From the NCBI RefSeq assembly GCF_025961205.1, contig NZ_JAOQNH010000001.1:186001-250000 (forward strand): a stretch of DNA of 64,000 nucleotides, in the 5' to 3' direction. Of this stretch, positions 14,778-26,710 are shown one piece after another. Positions within the stretch are counted from its first letter, which is position 1. Each line of letters starts with the position of its first letter. Origin of the DNA: Azospirillum fermentarium (GTDB lineage Bacteria; Pseudomonadota; Alphaproteobacteria; Azospirillales; Azospirillaceae). Made by a program: the position numbers and the translations under genes. The notes under the pieces are model-generated. The model had not been told where the DNA came from. It saw nothing but the letters and a program-made list of their open reading frames with translations, and made no database searches.

Positions 14778-16985
14778 TCATGCCGGGGCAAGCGGTGCGG
14801 GGGCCAGGGCCGCATCGGCGGCATGTGCCCCTTGGGTTGGGGGTTGGGACGGGGATTCGCGGGCCGAATCCGGGTGGATGCGGGGAAAGCGCAGGATGAA
14901 GGCCGTGCCTTGGCCGGGGGTGCTCGACAGCTCCAGCGCCCCGGCCAGCGCCGCCGTCACCACCGTCTGGACGATGTGCAGGCCCAGCCCGCTTCCCCCC
15001 GCCCCGCGCTTGGTGGTGAAGAAGGGATCGAAGACCCGCGGCAGCAGGCCGGGCGGAATGCCCTTGCCGTCGTCGGCGAAGACCAGCTCCACCGTCCCGT
15101 CGTCCGCCCCGTCCAGCCGGCGGGCGGTGATGCGGATGGTGCCGGCCCGCCCGTCGTCGAAGGCGTGCAGCAGCGCGTTCATCACCAGATTGGTCAGCAC
15201 ATGCGACAGCGCCCCGGCATCGGTGTCCAGCTCCAGCGTCTCGGGGCAGGCCACCGTGACCGTGTGGGGGGTGCGCTTCAGCCGCGGGCGCAGGCTGAGC
15301 AGCACCTCGTCGATGTAGTCCTTGAGATGGAAGCGGCGCCGCTCCCCACCGGTCTGGTCCACCGCCACCTGCTTGAAGCTCTGGATCAGATGGCCGGCGC
15401 GCTCGCAGTTGCCCATGGTCAGCCGCGCCGCCTCTTCCGCCATGCCCAGGAATTCCTCCAGGTCGGCGGCCTTCAGCGTGCGGGCCTCGTACAGGCGGCG
15501 CAGGTCCGCCACTTCCTTGGCCAGATGGGACGCGCTGGTCAGCGCGATGCCCACGGGCGTGTTGACCTCGTGGGCGATGCCGGCCACCAGCCCGCCCAGC
15601 GCCGCCGCCTTTTCCTGGCGCAGCAGGGTGTCGCGGGTGCGGTGCTGTTCGGTGATGTCGCGCCCCTCCATCAGCAGCATCAGGATCTCGGTCTCGTCCC
15701 CTGCCCCGCTGCCGGGCCGCAGCACCGGCTTGACCGTCAGGTCCACCACCATCTCGTCCCCGTCGGGGCCGGTCATGCGGATGTCGTGGCGGCTGGTCCG
15801 CCCTTCGGCGGCGGCGGCCAGGGCCGCCTGCACCACCGCGCGCCCGTCGCCGCGGGCCGCCGTCCAGAAGGGCGTGTCGTGCAGCGTGTGGCCGACGACC
15901 GCCGCCCCGTCCCTGGGCCCCAGGCCGATCAGCAGCAGGGCCGCGTCGTTCACCCGCCGCACCCGCCCGTCCAGGTCCAGGAGCGCGATGAACTGGAAGG
16001 TCTGGTCGAAGATGGCGTTGGTCTGGGCCTCGCTCTCCGCCAGCCGGCGCAGCGCCCGTTCCCGCCCCGCCGCCTGCAGCCCCAGCAGTGCTGTCAGCCC
16101 GGCGACGGTGACGGTGGCGGCGATGCCCAGCAGGATGGCGCCGCGCCGGTGGTCCAGCCACGGCCTCAGCGCCACCTCCAGCGGTTCGGTCACCGAAATG
16201 GTCACGGGCAGGCCGGTGACCCGCTGTTCGCTGACCAGTTGGCGGGAGCCGTCGGGCAGGCCGCGGATGAAGCTGCGGGCGGTCAGCACCTCCCCGCCCA
16301 CGATGGCGGAGTCGGGCAGTTCCGGCGGGCCGGGGGGAATGCTCACCAGGGCGGGGCCGTCGTCCAGCGCCACCGTCATGCGCCCGTGGCGGATGTCGAT
16401 CAGCTCGCCATAGCTGGCGGTGAGCCGTTCCAGATCCAGCGCCAGCGCCACCACGCCCAGAAACCGGCCACGCCCGTCGTCCACCCGGCGGGACAGGGGA
16501 ACGATCGGCCGGTCGCCCTCCCCGCCCTGGCTCAGCACCGGCCCGCCGATCAGCAGCCCCTGCCCCTCGTCGTCGCGGTGGACGGCGAAGGGCGACGACG
16601 CCCCGTCGGTCAGCGGCACGTCCAGGGTGGCGACGGTTACCGCCCCGGCGGCGTCGGTCACCACCAGCCCCACCACCTGCGGCATGTGGCGGGTCAGATC
16701 CAGCATCAGCGTGATGAGCCCGGACGGCGATGCGCCCATCCGCACCCGGTCGCGCAGGGCCAACAGCAATTCATCATAGGCGGCCAGCGACCGGCGGGTG
16801 TGGATTTCGAACGCCCGCGCCTCCGCCTCCAGCCGTTCGACGGCGCTGTCGAGCTGGTACGAACGGTCCCGCAGCAGGCCGAAAGCCAGCAGCCCGTCGA
16901 TCATCAGAATCACCGCAGCCCCCAGGGCGGCGATGCCACCACGGCTGATCCAGGATTCCCGCGGTCTGTGGTGCCGTCCGGGCAT
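14778..16985 (-). CDS. Membrane sensor histidine kinase (Cache-PAS-HisKA-HATPase)
   Basis: 735 residues from the ATG at 16985; an in-frame start at 17060 is also possible and neither has a clear ribosome site. One transmembrane helix lies near 18-40, then a ~250-residue periplasmic sensor (double Cache-like), a second helix (~285-305), a PAS domain (FDQTFQFIALLDLDGRVRRV), the H-box GIAHEVNTPVG, N-box LTNLVMNALLHAF, G1 DDGKGIPPG, F-box FFTTKR and G2 GSGLGLHIV. The 'NTP' H-box fits the group related to DctB-type kinases. It pairs with the downstream GGDEF regulator. Confidence 0.9.
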   Translation of the reverse strand: MPGRHHRPRESWISRGGIAALGAAVILMIDGLLAFGLLRDRSYQLDSAVERLEAEARAFEIHTRRSLAAYDELLLALRDRVRMGASPSGLITLMLDLTRHMPQVVGLVVTDAAGAVTVATLDVPLTDGASSPFAVHRDDEGQGLLIGGPVLSQGGEGDRPIVPLSRRVDDGRGRFLGVVALALDLERLTASYGELIDIRHGRMTVALDDGPALVSIPPGPPELPDSAIVGGEVLTARSFIRGLPDGSRQLVSEQRVTGLPVTISVTEPLEVALRPWLDHRRGAILLGIAATVTVAGLTALLGLQAAGRERALRRLAESEAQTNAIFDQTFQFIALLDLDGRVRRVNDAALLLIGLGPRDGAAVVGHTLHDTPFWTAARGDGRAVVQAALAAAAEGRTSRHDIRMTGPDGDEMVVDLTVKPVLRPGSGAGDETEILMLLMEGRDITEQHRTRDTLLRQEKAAALGGLVAGIAHEVNTPVGIALTSASHLAKEVADLRRLYEARTLKAADLEEFLGMAEEAARLTMGNCERAGHLIQSFKQVAVDQTGGERRRFHLKDYIDEVLLSLRPRLKRTPHTVTVACPETLELDTDAGALSHVLTNLVMNALLHAFDDGRAGTIRITARRLDGADDGTVELVFADDGKGIPPGLLPRVFDPFFTTKRGAGGSGLGLHIVQTVVTAALAGALELSSTPGQGTAFILRFPRIHPDSARESPSQPPTQGAHAADAALAPAPLAPA

Positions 16986-17222
16986 GCACGAATCCGTTGA
17001 ACAGAGTGCGCGGTGTTTAGCGTTAAACGAAGAGTTCACCCTGTGCAATCGGAATCCCATACCATCGGTCTATGACTTTGCGAAAAAGGCATTTTACCCC
17101 TCGAAGGAAACAACCTTTGGCTTAAGCGCTCTGTCTTTGGGAACCCGGCGGCGAGGATCACGGTTGTTGAGGCATGACGGCGCGGCCGTCTTCCACAACG
17201 TTACCGAAGGGGGAGTGATCCG

Positions 17223-17732
17223 ATGAAACGCACCCTGCTGATGGCGGCCGCCGCCGCCACCCTGCTGGCCGCCGGGACCGCCGGCGCCCAGACGCAGCCC
17301 CAGTCACCGGCCGCCGATCCGCCGGCCGTGCAGAACCGGGCCCTGGAGGGCGCCGCCGCCGGCCAGCCGCATTGGACGACCGCCAGCCTGGAAGACCTGA
17401 TCGGGCGCGACGTCTACGCCCCCAACGGCGACAAGCTGGGCGAGGTGGCGGACGTGATCCTCGACTCCAGCACCCGCGAGGCGACGGTGGCCATCATCGA
17501 CCACGGCGGCTTCCTGGGCCTGGGCACCAAGCAGGCGCCCATCGACGTCGCCCTGATGCGCACCGAAGGCGACCGCATCATCATCGACGGCATGACCAAG
17601 GAACAGCTCCAGGCCATGCAGGATTTCGATTACGACGACACGACCGTGTCTTTGGGCCGTGAATCCAAGAGCGGCGCCCCGGCCACCAACTCCGCCACCC
17701 CCGCGGCCCCGGCCACGCCGGCACCGCAGTGA
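17223..17732 (+). CDS. Exported PRC-barrel domain protein
   Basis: 169 residues with a Sec signal peptide (MKRTLLMAAAAATLLAAG, cleavage after AGA). Residues ~48-130 are a PRC barrel: LIGRDVYAPNGDKLGEVADV, TREATVAIIDHGGFLGLGTK and ALMRTEGDRIII. The C terminus is Ala/Pro/Thr-rich. The ATG follows GGGGGAGTGATCCG. PRC-barrel exported proteins are common general-stress genes in alphaproteobacteria and may bind ligands or polymers at the envelope. It ends at a strong shared terminator. Confidence 0.85.
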   Translation: MKRTLLMAAAAATLLAAGTAGAQTQPQSPAADPPAVQNRALEGAAAGQPHWTTASLEDLIGRDVYAPNGDKLGEVADVILDSSTREATVAIIDHGGFLGLGTKQAPIDVALMRTEGDRIIIDGMTKEQLQAMQDFDYDDTTVSLGRESKSGAPATNSATPAAPATPAPQ

Positions 17733-17760
17733 GGGGAGCCCGGTTCGGGCGAACCATGAA

Positions 17761-17792
17761 AAAAGGCCGCATCCGTCGGGATGCGGCCTTTT
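17761..17792. terminator. Bidirectional terminator between PRC-barrel gene and cheY-like gene
   Basis: Arms AAAAGGCCGCATCC and GGATGCGGCCTTTT with a GTCG loop form a 14-bp perfect stem with A and T runs on both sides, so it can end transcription from either convergent gene. Confidence 0.9.
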
Positions 17793-17821
17793 CTTCAGGC
17801 GCTGCCGCCGTCCGGCGGCCT

Positions 17822-18187
17822 TCAGGGGCAGACCTTGCGGACGGTTTCCACCAGCTTGTCGGGGTTGAAGGGCTTCACCAGCCAGCCGGTGGCTCCGGCC
17901 TCGCGGCCCGCCTGCTTCTTGGACGGGTCGCTTTCGGTGGTCAGCAGCAGGATCGGCGTCGCGCGGTTGGTCACGCTGCCGCGCACCGCGCGGGTGAAGG
18001 CCAGACCGTCCATGCCCGGCATGTTCAGGTCGGTGATGATGCAGTCGAATTTCTGCCGGTTGATGAGCGCCATGCCGGCATTGCCGTCCCCCGCCTCGGC
18101 CACATCGTAACCGGCTTTCTTGAGCGTGAAGCTCACCATGTCGCGGATGGTCTTGGAATCATCGACGGTCAGGATGGTCTTCGGCAC
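17822..18187 (-). CDS. CheY-type single-domain response regulator
   Basis: 121 residues, the exact size of CheY. The GTG at 18187 is preferred because AGGA lies 9 bases upstream; the frame can be extended six codons to a TTG. Acidic pair in ILTVDDSKTIRD, phospho-acceptor in CIITDLNMPGMDG, Thr in LLLTTES and Lys in WLVKPFNPDKL are all present. No chemotaxis genes are adjacent, so it is an orphan that could act in motility or in another phosphorelay. Confidence 0.9.
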   Translation of the reverse strand: MPKTILTVDDSKTIRDMVSFTLKKAGYDVAEAGDGNAGMALINRQKFDCIITDLNMPGMDGLAFTRAVRGSVTNRATPILLLTTESDPSKKQAGREAGATGWLVKPFNPDKLVETVRKVCP

Positions 18188-18389
18188 GGGTACGGTTCCT
18201 GTCAAAGCCGCCGGAAGGGTGTCGGGCCAAGCCGGCGATGTTGCATTGCATTAAAAAGGAACGGCATCACACACCGGTTGCCGGCGGCACACAAGCAGAA
18301 TACCGGCAATGCGGCCATTCCCGCCCGCCCGGAACCGCCCCGCGGCAATTCGCCACGGGGCGGCCGGACGGCACACGGCCCCTGCGGCC

Positions 18390-19013
18390 TCAGGCCTTGG
18401 TGTCGATGTGCTGGGCCGCGTCGGGGCCGGCCTTGGCGACGCCGACCATGGCTTCGCGCAGCAGGCGCCCGTTCAGGGTGTAGCCGGCCTGGAGCACCTG
18501 CACCACCGTGCCGGCGGGCTTGCCGGTGTTTTCGATCTCGAACATCACCTGATGGAAGTTCGGGTCGAACACCTCGTTCAGCGGCTCCAGCTTCTTGATG
18601 CCGCCGCGGTCGAAGGCGGCGAGGAGCTGGCGCTCGGTCGCCTCCACGCCCACGGCCAGGCTTTTCAGGATCTCGTCCTTCTCGCGCCCGTCCGCCGGCA
18701 CGGCCTCCAGCGCGCGGCGCAGGTTGTCGGCCACCGGCAGCAGTTCCTTGGCGAAACCGGCGACGGCGTACTTGATGGCGTCCTCGCGGTCGCGCTGGGC
18801 GCGGCGGCGGGTGTTTTCCATGTCCGCCGCCGACCGCAGAAGCTGGTCCTTCAGCCGGGCGATTTCCGCTTCCAGCTTGGCCACCTGTTCGGAATCGGCC
18901 GGGGCGGCGGCGTCGGGCGCAGCCTCGGCTGCCGGTTCGGCGGCGGTGTCCGCCGGGGCGGCGCCCGCCGCGGTGTCGGCGTCGAAGTCGGGCCGGGTGT
19001 TGGGATCGCTCAT
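18390..19013 (-). CDS. grpE: Nucleotide exchange factor GrpE
   Basis: 207 residues. Co-chaperone that releases ADP from DnaK. An acidic Ala/Pro-rich N terminus (~1-40) leads to a long helix ([28 protein letters not shown], segments of ~40-75) and the C-terminal beta domain with [11 protein letters not shown] and [21 protein letters not shown]. It lies 101 bp downstream of hrcA on the same strand, the usual hrcA-grpE arrangement. A GC-rich inverted repeat (CCGCCCCG/CGGGGCGG, 18335-18363) follows its stop but has only a weak T tract. Confidence 0.95.
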   Translation of the reverse strand: MSDPNTRPDFDADTAAGAAPADTAAEPAAEAAPDAAAPADSEQVAKLEAEIARLKDQLLRSAADMENTRRRAQRDREDAIKYAVAGFAKELLPVADNLRRALEAVPADGREKDEILKSLAVGVEATERQLLAAFDRGGIKKLEPLNEVFDPNFHQVMFEIENTGKPAGTVVQVLQAGYTLNGRLLREAMVGVAKAGPDAAQHIDTKA

Positions 19014-19114
19014 GTCCGCGTCTCGTCTCTTATCCGTGCGTTGCGTGATGTCGCTTATTGAAAAGGTTGCGCCGCCTGTCAACCGGTGAGGTGGAGGGCC
19101 GGCGCGGGCCGGGG

Positions 19115-20149
19115 TCACCCGATCAGCCGCCCGATCACCTTGGCCGTGTAATCGACCAGCGGGATGATGCGGGCATAGTTGATCCGCGTCGGCCCCAGAA
19201 CGCCAATGGCGCCGATCACCTGATCGCGGCTGTTCTGGAAGGGGGAGATCACCAGGGAACAGCCGGAATGGTTGAACAGCACGTTCTCCGCCCCGATGAA
19301 GATCTGCACGCCGTCGCCGTTGCCGGTGGCGTCCAGTAGGCGCAGCATCGCCTCTTTCGTTTCCAGGGTTTCGAACAGGGACCGGACCCGTTCCAGGTCC
19401 GACAGGGCCGTGACGTCCTCCAGCAGGCGGGCCTGACCGCGCACGATCAGCTGGCCGTCCTGGCGGTTGCCGGCCCAGGTGGCCAGCCCCGCTTCCACCA
19501 CCCGCCGGGACACCTCGTCCAGTTCGGTGCGCTGGTCGTCGATCTCCCGCAGCACCTCCTGCCGCGCCTCGTCCAGCGTGCGCCCGACGAGGCGGGAGGT
19601 GAGGTAGTTGCTGGCCATCTGCAGCGTCGATCCGGGAAGGCCGATGGGCACCTCCACCACCCGGTTCTCCACCAGCCCGTCCTCGTTCACCAGCACCACC
19701 AGCGCCCGCCCCGGCCCCAGCGACACGAATTCGATGTGCTTGAGCGGGCGGTCGGTCTTGGGCGCCAGCACCAGGCCGGCACAGTGGGACAGGCCCGACA
19801 GCATGGTCGTGGCCTCGTTCAGCACGTCGGTCAGCGAGCGGCCCGAGGCGGCGCATTTCGCCTCGATGGTGCCGCGCTCGTCCTCGCCCAGCGCACCCAC
19901 CTCCAGCAGGCCGTTGACGAACAGGCGCAGGCCCGCCTCGGTCGGGATGCGGCCGGCGGAGGTGTGGGGGGCATAGAGCAGCCCCTGCTCCTCCAGGTCG
20001 GCCATGACGTTGCGGATGGTCGCCGCCGACAGGCTCATGCCCAGCCGGCGGGAGATGGTGCGCGACCCCACCGGCTCCCCCGATGCCATATAGGCATCGA
20101 CAATCTGCCGGAAGACCTCGCGCGACCGCTGGTTCAGCTCGGTAATCAT
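19115..20149 (-). CDS. hrcA: Heat-inducible transcription repressor HrcA
   Basis: 344 residues from the ATG at 20149, which gives the standard start [20 protein letters not shown]. The winged-helix region contains [12 protein letters not shown] and [19 protein letters not shown]; the GAF-like core and the C-terminal [20 protein letters not shown] follow. HrcA represses groESL/dnaK-type operons at CIRCE elements with help from GroEL. No CIRCE palindrome is visible upstream of this gene, so it is probably not autoregulated here. Confidence 0.95.
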   Translation of the reverse strand: MITELNQRSREVFRQIVDAYMASGEPVGSRTISRRLGMSLSAATIRNVMADLEEQGLLYAPHTSAGRIPTEAGLRLFVNGLLEVGALGEDERGTIEAKCAASGRSLTDVLNEATTMLSGLSHCAGLVLAPKTDRPLKHIEFVSLGPGRALVVLVNEDGLVENRVVEVPIGLPGSTLQMASNYLTSRLVGRTLDEARQEVLREIDDQRTELDEVSRRVVEAGLATWAGNRQDGQLIVRGQARLLEDVTALSDLERVRSLFETLETKEAMLRLLDATGNGDGVQIFIGAENVLFNHSGCSLVISPFQNSRDQVIGAIGVLGPTRINYARIIPLVDYTAKVIGRLIG

Positions 20150-20434
20150 CGGCGTGAGGATCGGTCCTGATGCAGTCGTGGTTGCGGCGCTTCTGAATTT
20201 AAGCAGGCGGGGGGAATGAATCAATGATACCGGCGTGCCGGTGGCAGCCCGCCCCGGACATGGTGCCGGCGGCGGGGAGCGGCACAGCGCGAAACAACGG
20301 AATGTCAGCTTTGACGACCGTCAAAAATGCTCCATGCATTGAAAAATTCAATGAATGAGCCGCAATATATCAATTTTACCAAAATCACCGCCGGTCCTAT
20401 GGTCGCGTCCGATCTCCGCCCGAGGATGCACGCC

Positions 20435-21427
20435 ATGAATGCTCTGTTTTCCGCCCCGATTCTGTTCTTCGCCCTGGGGGGCGCCATCGCGCTCGCCGGG
20501 GCGCGCATTCCCGTTCCCGACGGGTTCGGCAAGACGCTGGCCGCCTATCTGCTGGTGGCCATCGGGCTGAAGGGGGGTGCGGCCCTGTCCGGTTCCGATG
20601 CCGGGATGGCGGCACCGCTGCTGGCGACGGCGGCAGCCCTCAGCTTCACCATGCCGCTTCTGGGCTTCGCCCTGCTCCGGCGGCTGGCCGGGGTGGACCG
20701 GGTCAACGCCGCGGCCATCGCCGCCCATTACGGATCGGTCAGTCTGGTCACCTTCGTCACCGCCACCCGGATGCTGGAAAGCCAGGGGATCGGCTTCGGC
20801 GGGTACATGGCCGCGGCGCTGGCGGTGATGGAAGGCCCGGCCATCGTCAGCGGGCTTCTGCTGGCCGGTCTAGCCGGCACGGTGCGGGCGGGCGGGAACG
20901 GCAGCGCCACCCTGTCGCTGGGCGGCGGCGGGGACGGCACGGTGCGCACGGCCCTGCGCGAAGCGGCGCTGAACGGGTCGGTGCTGCTGCTGGCCGGGTC
21001 GCTGCTGGTGGGGCTGGTCATCGGCAAGCCGGGGATGGCCGGCCTGCACGGGCTGTTCGTCGCACCATGGGACGGGGTGCTGTGCCTGTTCCTGCTGGAA
21101 ATGGGCTATGTGACCGCCGCCCGGATGCGGGAGGCGGCCCGGCTCGGCCCGCGGCTGATCGCCTTCGGTCTGGCGATGCCGCTGATCGGCGCGGTGATCG
21201 GACTGGGGGCGGCCATGGCGCTGGGGCTGCGCACGGGCGATGCCGCCCTGCTGGTGACGCTGTGCGCCAGCGCCTCGTACATCGCGGTGCCGGCGGCCTT
21301 GCAGCACGCGCTGCCCGCCGCCGATCCGGGGGTGTCGCTGCCGCTGGCGCTGGGCATCACCTTCCCCGTCAACATCCTGGCCGGCATCCCGCTTTATATC
21401 GCCATGGCCGCTGCCGCCGTGGGATAA
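20435..21427 (+). CDS. SbtA-family sodium-dependent bicarbonate transporter
   Basis: 330 residues with about ten transmembrane helices in two inverted halves, no signal peptide. Characteristic segments include PDGFGKTLAAYLLVAIGLKGG, AAIAAHYGSVSLVTFVTA (first half) and CASASYIAVPAALQHALP followed by LALGITFPVNILAGIPLY (second half), as in the SbtA/DUF897 family. The ATG at 20435 has GAGGA 9 bases upstream; the longer frame from 20327 adds a non-hydrophobic leader. A LysR gene follows 28 bp downstream, a common pairing. Substrate is probably bicarbonate but untested for this branch. Confidence 0.85.
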   Translation: MNALFSAPILFFALGGAIALAGARIPVPDGFGKTLAAYLLVAIGLKGGAALSGSDAGMAAPLLATAAALSFTMPLLGFALLRRLAGVDRVNAAAIAAHYGSVSLVTFVTATRMLESQGIGFGGYMAAALAVMEGPAIVSGLLLAGLAGTVRAGGNGSATLSLGGGGDGTVRTALREAALNGSVLLLAGSLLVGLVIGKPGMAGLHGLFVAPWDGVLCLFLLEMGYVTAARMREAARLGPRLIAFGLAMPLIGAVIGLGAAMALGLRTGDAALLVTLCASASYIAVPAALQHALPAADPGVSLPLALGITFPVNILAGIPLYIAMAAAAVG

Positions 21428-21455
21428 GAACCGGACACCCCCAGACGGCTTTGCC

Positions 21456-22376
21456 ATGCCCACGCCCCTGCCGCCCTTCGACCTGGATCTTCTGCGCACC
21501 TTCGTCACCATTGCCGAGTGCGGCGGCTTCACCCGCGCGGCCCAGCGGCTGAACCGCACCCAATCCACCATCAGCCTGCAGATCAAGCGGCTGGAAGACG
21601 GGCTGGGCAAGCGGGTGTTCCAGCGCGACGGCCGCAGCTTCACCCTGACCAGCGACGGCGAGGTGCTGCTGGGCTACGCCCGCCGCCTGCTGGGCATGGC
21701 GAACGAGGCGTGCGCCGTGCTGATGGAACCGGATGTGGAGGGTGTGGTCCGTCTGGGCACGCCGGAGGATTTCGCCACCACCCGCCTGCCCGGCATCCTG
21801 CGGCGCTTTTCCCGCGCCCATCCCCAGGTGGCGCTGGAGGTGCGGTGCGATTTCACCGTCACCCTGCTGGACGGCTTCGCCCGCGGCGAACACGATCTGG
21901 TGCTGTGCAAGCGCGAACCGGGAAAGCCCGTGGACGGCGTGGCCGACAGCCTGGCGGACGGGGGCGTCCGCGTGTGGCGCGAGCCGCTGGTGTGGGCGGC
22001 GTCGCCGCACCTGATCCCACCGGAGCCGGCGGCCCCCGTGCCGCTGGTGCTGGCCCCCCACCCCGATCTGTACCGCAGGCGGGCCCTGGAAACCCTGAAC
22101 GCCCGGGGCCGTCCCTGGCGCATCGTCTACACCAGCGCCAGTCTGGCCGGGATTCAGGCCGCCGTCAGCGCCGGCCTGGGCATCACCGTGCTGCCCCGCG
22201 ACATGCTGGCCGCCGGGTTTCAGGTGCTGGACGCGGCCCACGGCCTGCCCGACCCCGCCGATATGGAAATCGTGCTGCTGCGCCGCCCCGGCGCCCGGCC
22301 CAAGGCCGTGGACCTGCTGGCCGGGCACATCGTCCGGTCGCTGGAACCGGCGGGCGGCGAGCGGGCGGGCGGATAG
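21456..22376 (+). CDS. LysR-family transcriptional regulator
   Basis: 306 residues. N-terminal winged HTH (FDLDLLRTFVTIAECGGFTR, then AAQRLNRTQSTISLQIKRLE) with the LysR signature, and a C-terminal periplasmic-binding-like effector domain with VSAGLGITVLPRDML. It is in the same direction as the SbtA-type transporter gene 28 bp upstream, so it likely controls that gene in response to a carbon or bicarbonate signal. Its stop lies inside a long hairpin shared with clpB. Confidence 0.88.
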   Translation: MPTPLPPFDLDLLRTFVTIAECGGFTRAAQRLNRTQSTISLQIKRLEDGLGKRVFQRDGRSFTLTSDGEVLLGYARRLLGMANEACAVLMEPDVEGVVRLGTPEDFATTRLPGILRRFSRAHPQVALEVRCDFTVTLLDGFARGEHDLVLCKREPGKPVDGVADSLADGGVRVWREPLVWAASPHLIPPEPAAPVPLVLAPHPDLYRRRALETLNARGRPWRIVYTSASLAGIQAAVSAGLGITVLPRDMLAAGFQVLDAAHGLPDPADMEIVLLRRPGARPKAVDLLAGHIVRSLEPAGGERAGG

Positions 22377-22395
22377 CCCCCGCCCGCTCGCCGCC
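22353..22395. terminator. 17-bp stem hairpin between convergent lysR and clpB genes
   Basis: A perfect 17-bp inverted repeat (arms 22353-22369 and 22379-22395, nine-base loop) begins inside the last codons of the LysR gene and ends 15 bp short of clpB's stop. It lacks a T run on the plus side. The position between convergent stops suggests bidirectional termination or mRNA 3'-end protection. Confidence 0.65.
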
Positions 22396-22410
22396 CTCAG
22401 CCGGTCTTCC

Positions 22411-25044
<2,634 letters not shown>

Positions 25045-25262
25045 ACCCATGCTCCCCGCTGATGCCGTCGCCCGCCAGGCAGCGCGACCGGCTCTGACCC
25101 ACGTCAGTGCGATCCGGAAAGGATGCTCGCACGGTCATATGGGAAGACGCGGTTCCGGCACAAGGGGTTGGTGGGTGCGGCGGATGTGCCCCCGGCGGGG
25201 GCGCGGCAGGAGGCAGGAAAGGGGCCCTGACCAAAAAAAATCACGAGGGTGCATTTTTCCTC

Positions 25263-25292
25263 TTGCCAGAGCGGCCGGAAATGGTGTTTATC
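25263..25292 (+). promoter_or_regulatory. Candidate promoter of tRNA-Ala
   Basis: TTGCCA (25263-25268) and TTTATC (25287-25292) are spaced by 18 bases, 45 bp upstream of the tRNA. They match the sigma-70-type consensus moderately and stand in an A+T-richer stretch. Confidence 0.4.
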
Positions 25293-25337
25293 GCCTCCAC
25301 CGACGCAGCGGCGAACGCCGCAGCGACCCAGAGACAA

Positions 25338-25414
<77 letters not shown>

Positions 25415-25419
25415 CTTCC

Positions 25420-26582
25420 TCAAGGGGTTACGTTAGCGCGTAACCCCTTGTGGCTTACCCGGTAGCACGCAGCTCGCACGCACCGCGGTTGATGATAGGA
25501 TTGGGCGGGAAAGTTTCGAGACGGCCTGCCAAATCCGCGAAGTACGTTTCGGTAGCCCGGAGAGCCGCCCGCCAGCGCCTCCGGGTTTCCTTTTGCGTAC
25601 CGTTCGGTTGTTCTATACCCGCTGCTGTGTCCAAGCCAACCGGCAACTTCCCAAACCGGCACTCCCCGGATGCGAAGCTCCGTCGCCATGGTGTGGCGGA
25701 TCGTGTAGGGCGACACCTCGGCACCCAGCCCGGCCCGGTCGCGCGCCCGGCTGAACGCCCGCCCGATATCCCGCACATGCCGGCCGAAATAGCTCACCAC
25801 CGGGCCGGGCGGCAGCCCATACAGCACGGCCCGCAGCGGCTGGGGAATGGGCAGCGTCGGATTCCGCTTCTTGGTCCGGGCAACGCCCACCGGCTGCAAC
25901 TGGATGATGCCCCGACGGATGTCGATCTGGGCGTCGGTCAGCGACAGGATGGCGTTTGGCCGCGCCGCCGTGCCGACGGCCAGCATCAGGAACATGATGA
26001 GGTGTTCGTGTTCGGCCTGGGCAAACAGCCGCCCCATCTCGGCCAGGGTTAGCACGCGGTCGCGCGGCTCGCCTTCGGGAGCCAGGCGAAGATCAATGCG
26101 GGGCACCCATGTGATTTCCCCCTGCTGGGCCGCCCGGTTCAAGGCACGGGCGCCGGAGGCCAGCACCCGCCGGATATACCCGGAACTGAGTCCCTTTTCC
26201 TGCAGCGCCTGCACGAACTGACGCACGCGCGGATTCGTCACTTCGGAAACCGTAGCGCCGGGAAAGAAGTCCGACCATTTCTTGAGGGCGATGCGGGCCT
26301 GATCGGCGCTCCGCAGATGCCTTCCCTCATGCTCCCAGAAGCGGACGAGGCAGTCTTCGAGAAACACCGTGGAGGGCGGCTCCTGGCGCACCGTCCGGTT
26401 CAGCGTGACCCATTGCGCGAGGGCGAGTTGGGCTTCCCGAAAATCATCTGTGCCGAGTGATGCACGGCGTGTCTGGTGGGTTGCGGAACGTACCATGTCC
26501 GGCACCAGACAGGGCTGTTGCCGCGCTGGGAGAGCCAGTAATCGCCGATCTGTCCGGGGTGGTCGGTGCGCTTGCGGGGCAC
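25420..26582 (-). pseudogene. Tyrosine recombinase (island integrase), frameshifted
   Basis: The C-terminal catalytic part is intact: Arg in GTAARPNAI, the box SPYTIRHTMATEL, LGHSS, and the Tyr nucleophile in TTERYAK. In the first box a Tyr replaces the usual His of H-x-x-R. The natural start appears to be GTG at 26582 (GGGAG upstream), reading ...GDYWLSQRGNSPVWCRTWYVP, but then the frame is lost near 26485 and continues as ATHQTRRASLGTDDFREA in the next frame. Joining the two gives the standard integrase N terminus, so a single base is missing. An internal start could still yield a shortened catalytic protein. Confidence 0.82.
25421..25450. repeat. 12-bp stem hairpin next to attL
   Basis: CAAGGGGTTACG and CGTAACCCCTTG flank a six-base loop, immediately inside the island and covering the integrase stop codon. 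It may end the integrase transcript or be a recombinase arm site. No T tract follows on the minus strand. Confidence 0.6.
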
Positions 26583-26710
26583 GGGGAAACACTCCCTTTC
26601 ACGATGTAGGCTGAAAGCTGTTCCTGGGTGTAGCGCACACGGCCACCGATCACGGTATAGCCGATGCGCTGACGCTTGCGCTCCCGCCTCAGCGTGTCAA
26701 TCGAAACGCC
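26444..26710 (-). pseudogene. Excisionase/AlpA-like HTH protein, 5' end removed by an IS
   Basis: The first ~45 codons read LGVSIDTLRRERKRQRIGY, then TVIGGRVRYTQEQLSAYI, the MerR-like winged helix of small excisionases (HTH_17). The frame then overlaps the integrase start. Codons upstream are interrupted at 26711 by the insertion sequence. On the far side of it (below 30240, minus strand) the frame continues back as SLHRLSGVRS, which joins to give a plausible complete N-terminal helix. So the gene was xis-int organised and is now split. Whether any product forms is doubtful. Confidence 0.65.

Noticed and set aside
17140..17166. GGAAC...GTT general-stress (EcfG-type) promoter before the PRC-barrel gene
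   Set aside because: GGAAC is present but the GTT falls about 18 bases away and is preceded by CG rather than C, so spacing and match are poor.
20150..20434. CIRCE element upstream of hrcA
   Set aside because: The TTAGCACTC/GAGTGCTAA pattern was looked for and is not present in either orientation.
25450..26052. Plus-strand frame over the integrase
   Set aside because: Antisense of the recombinase catalytic domain, which has the Arg, His and Tyr motifs on the minus strand.
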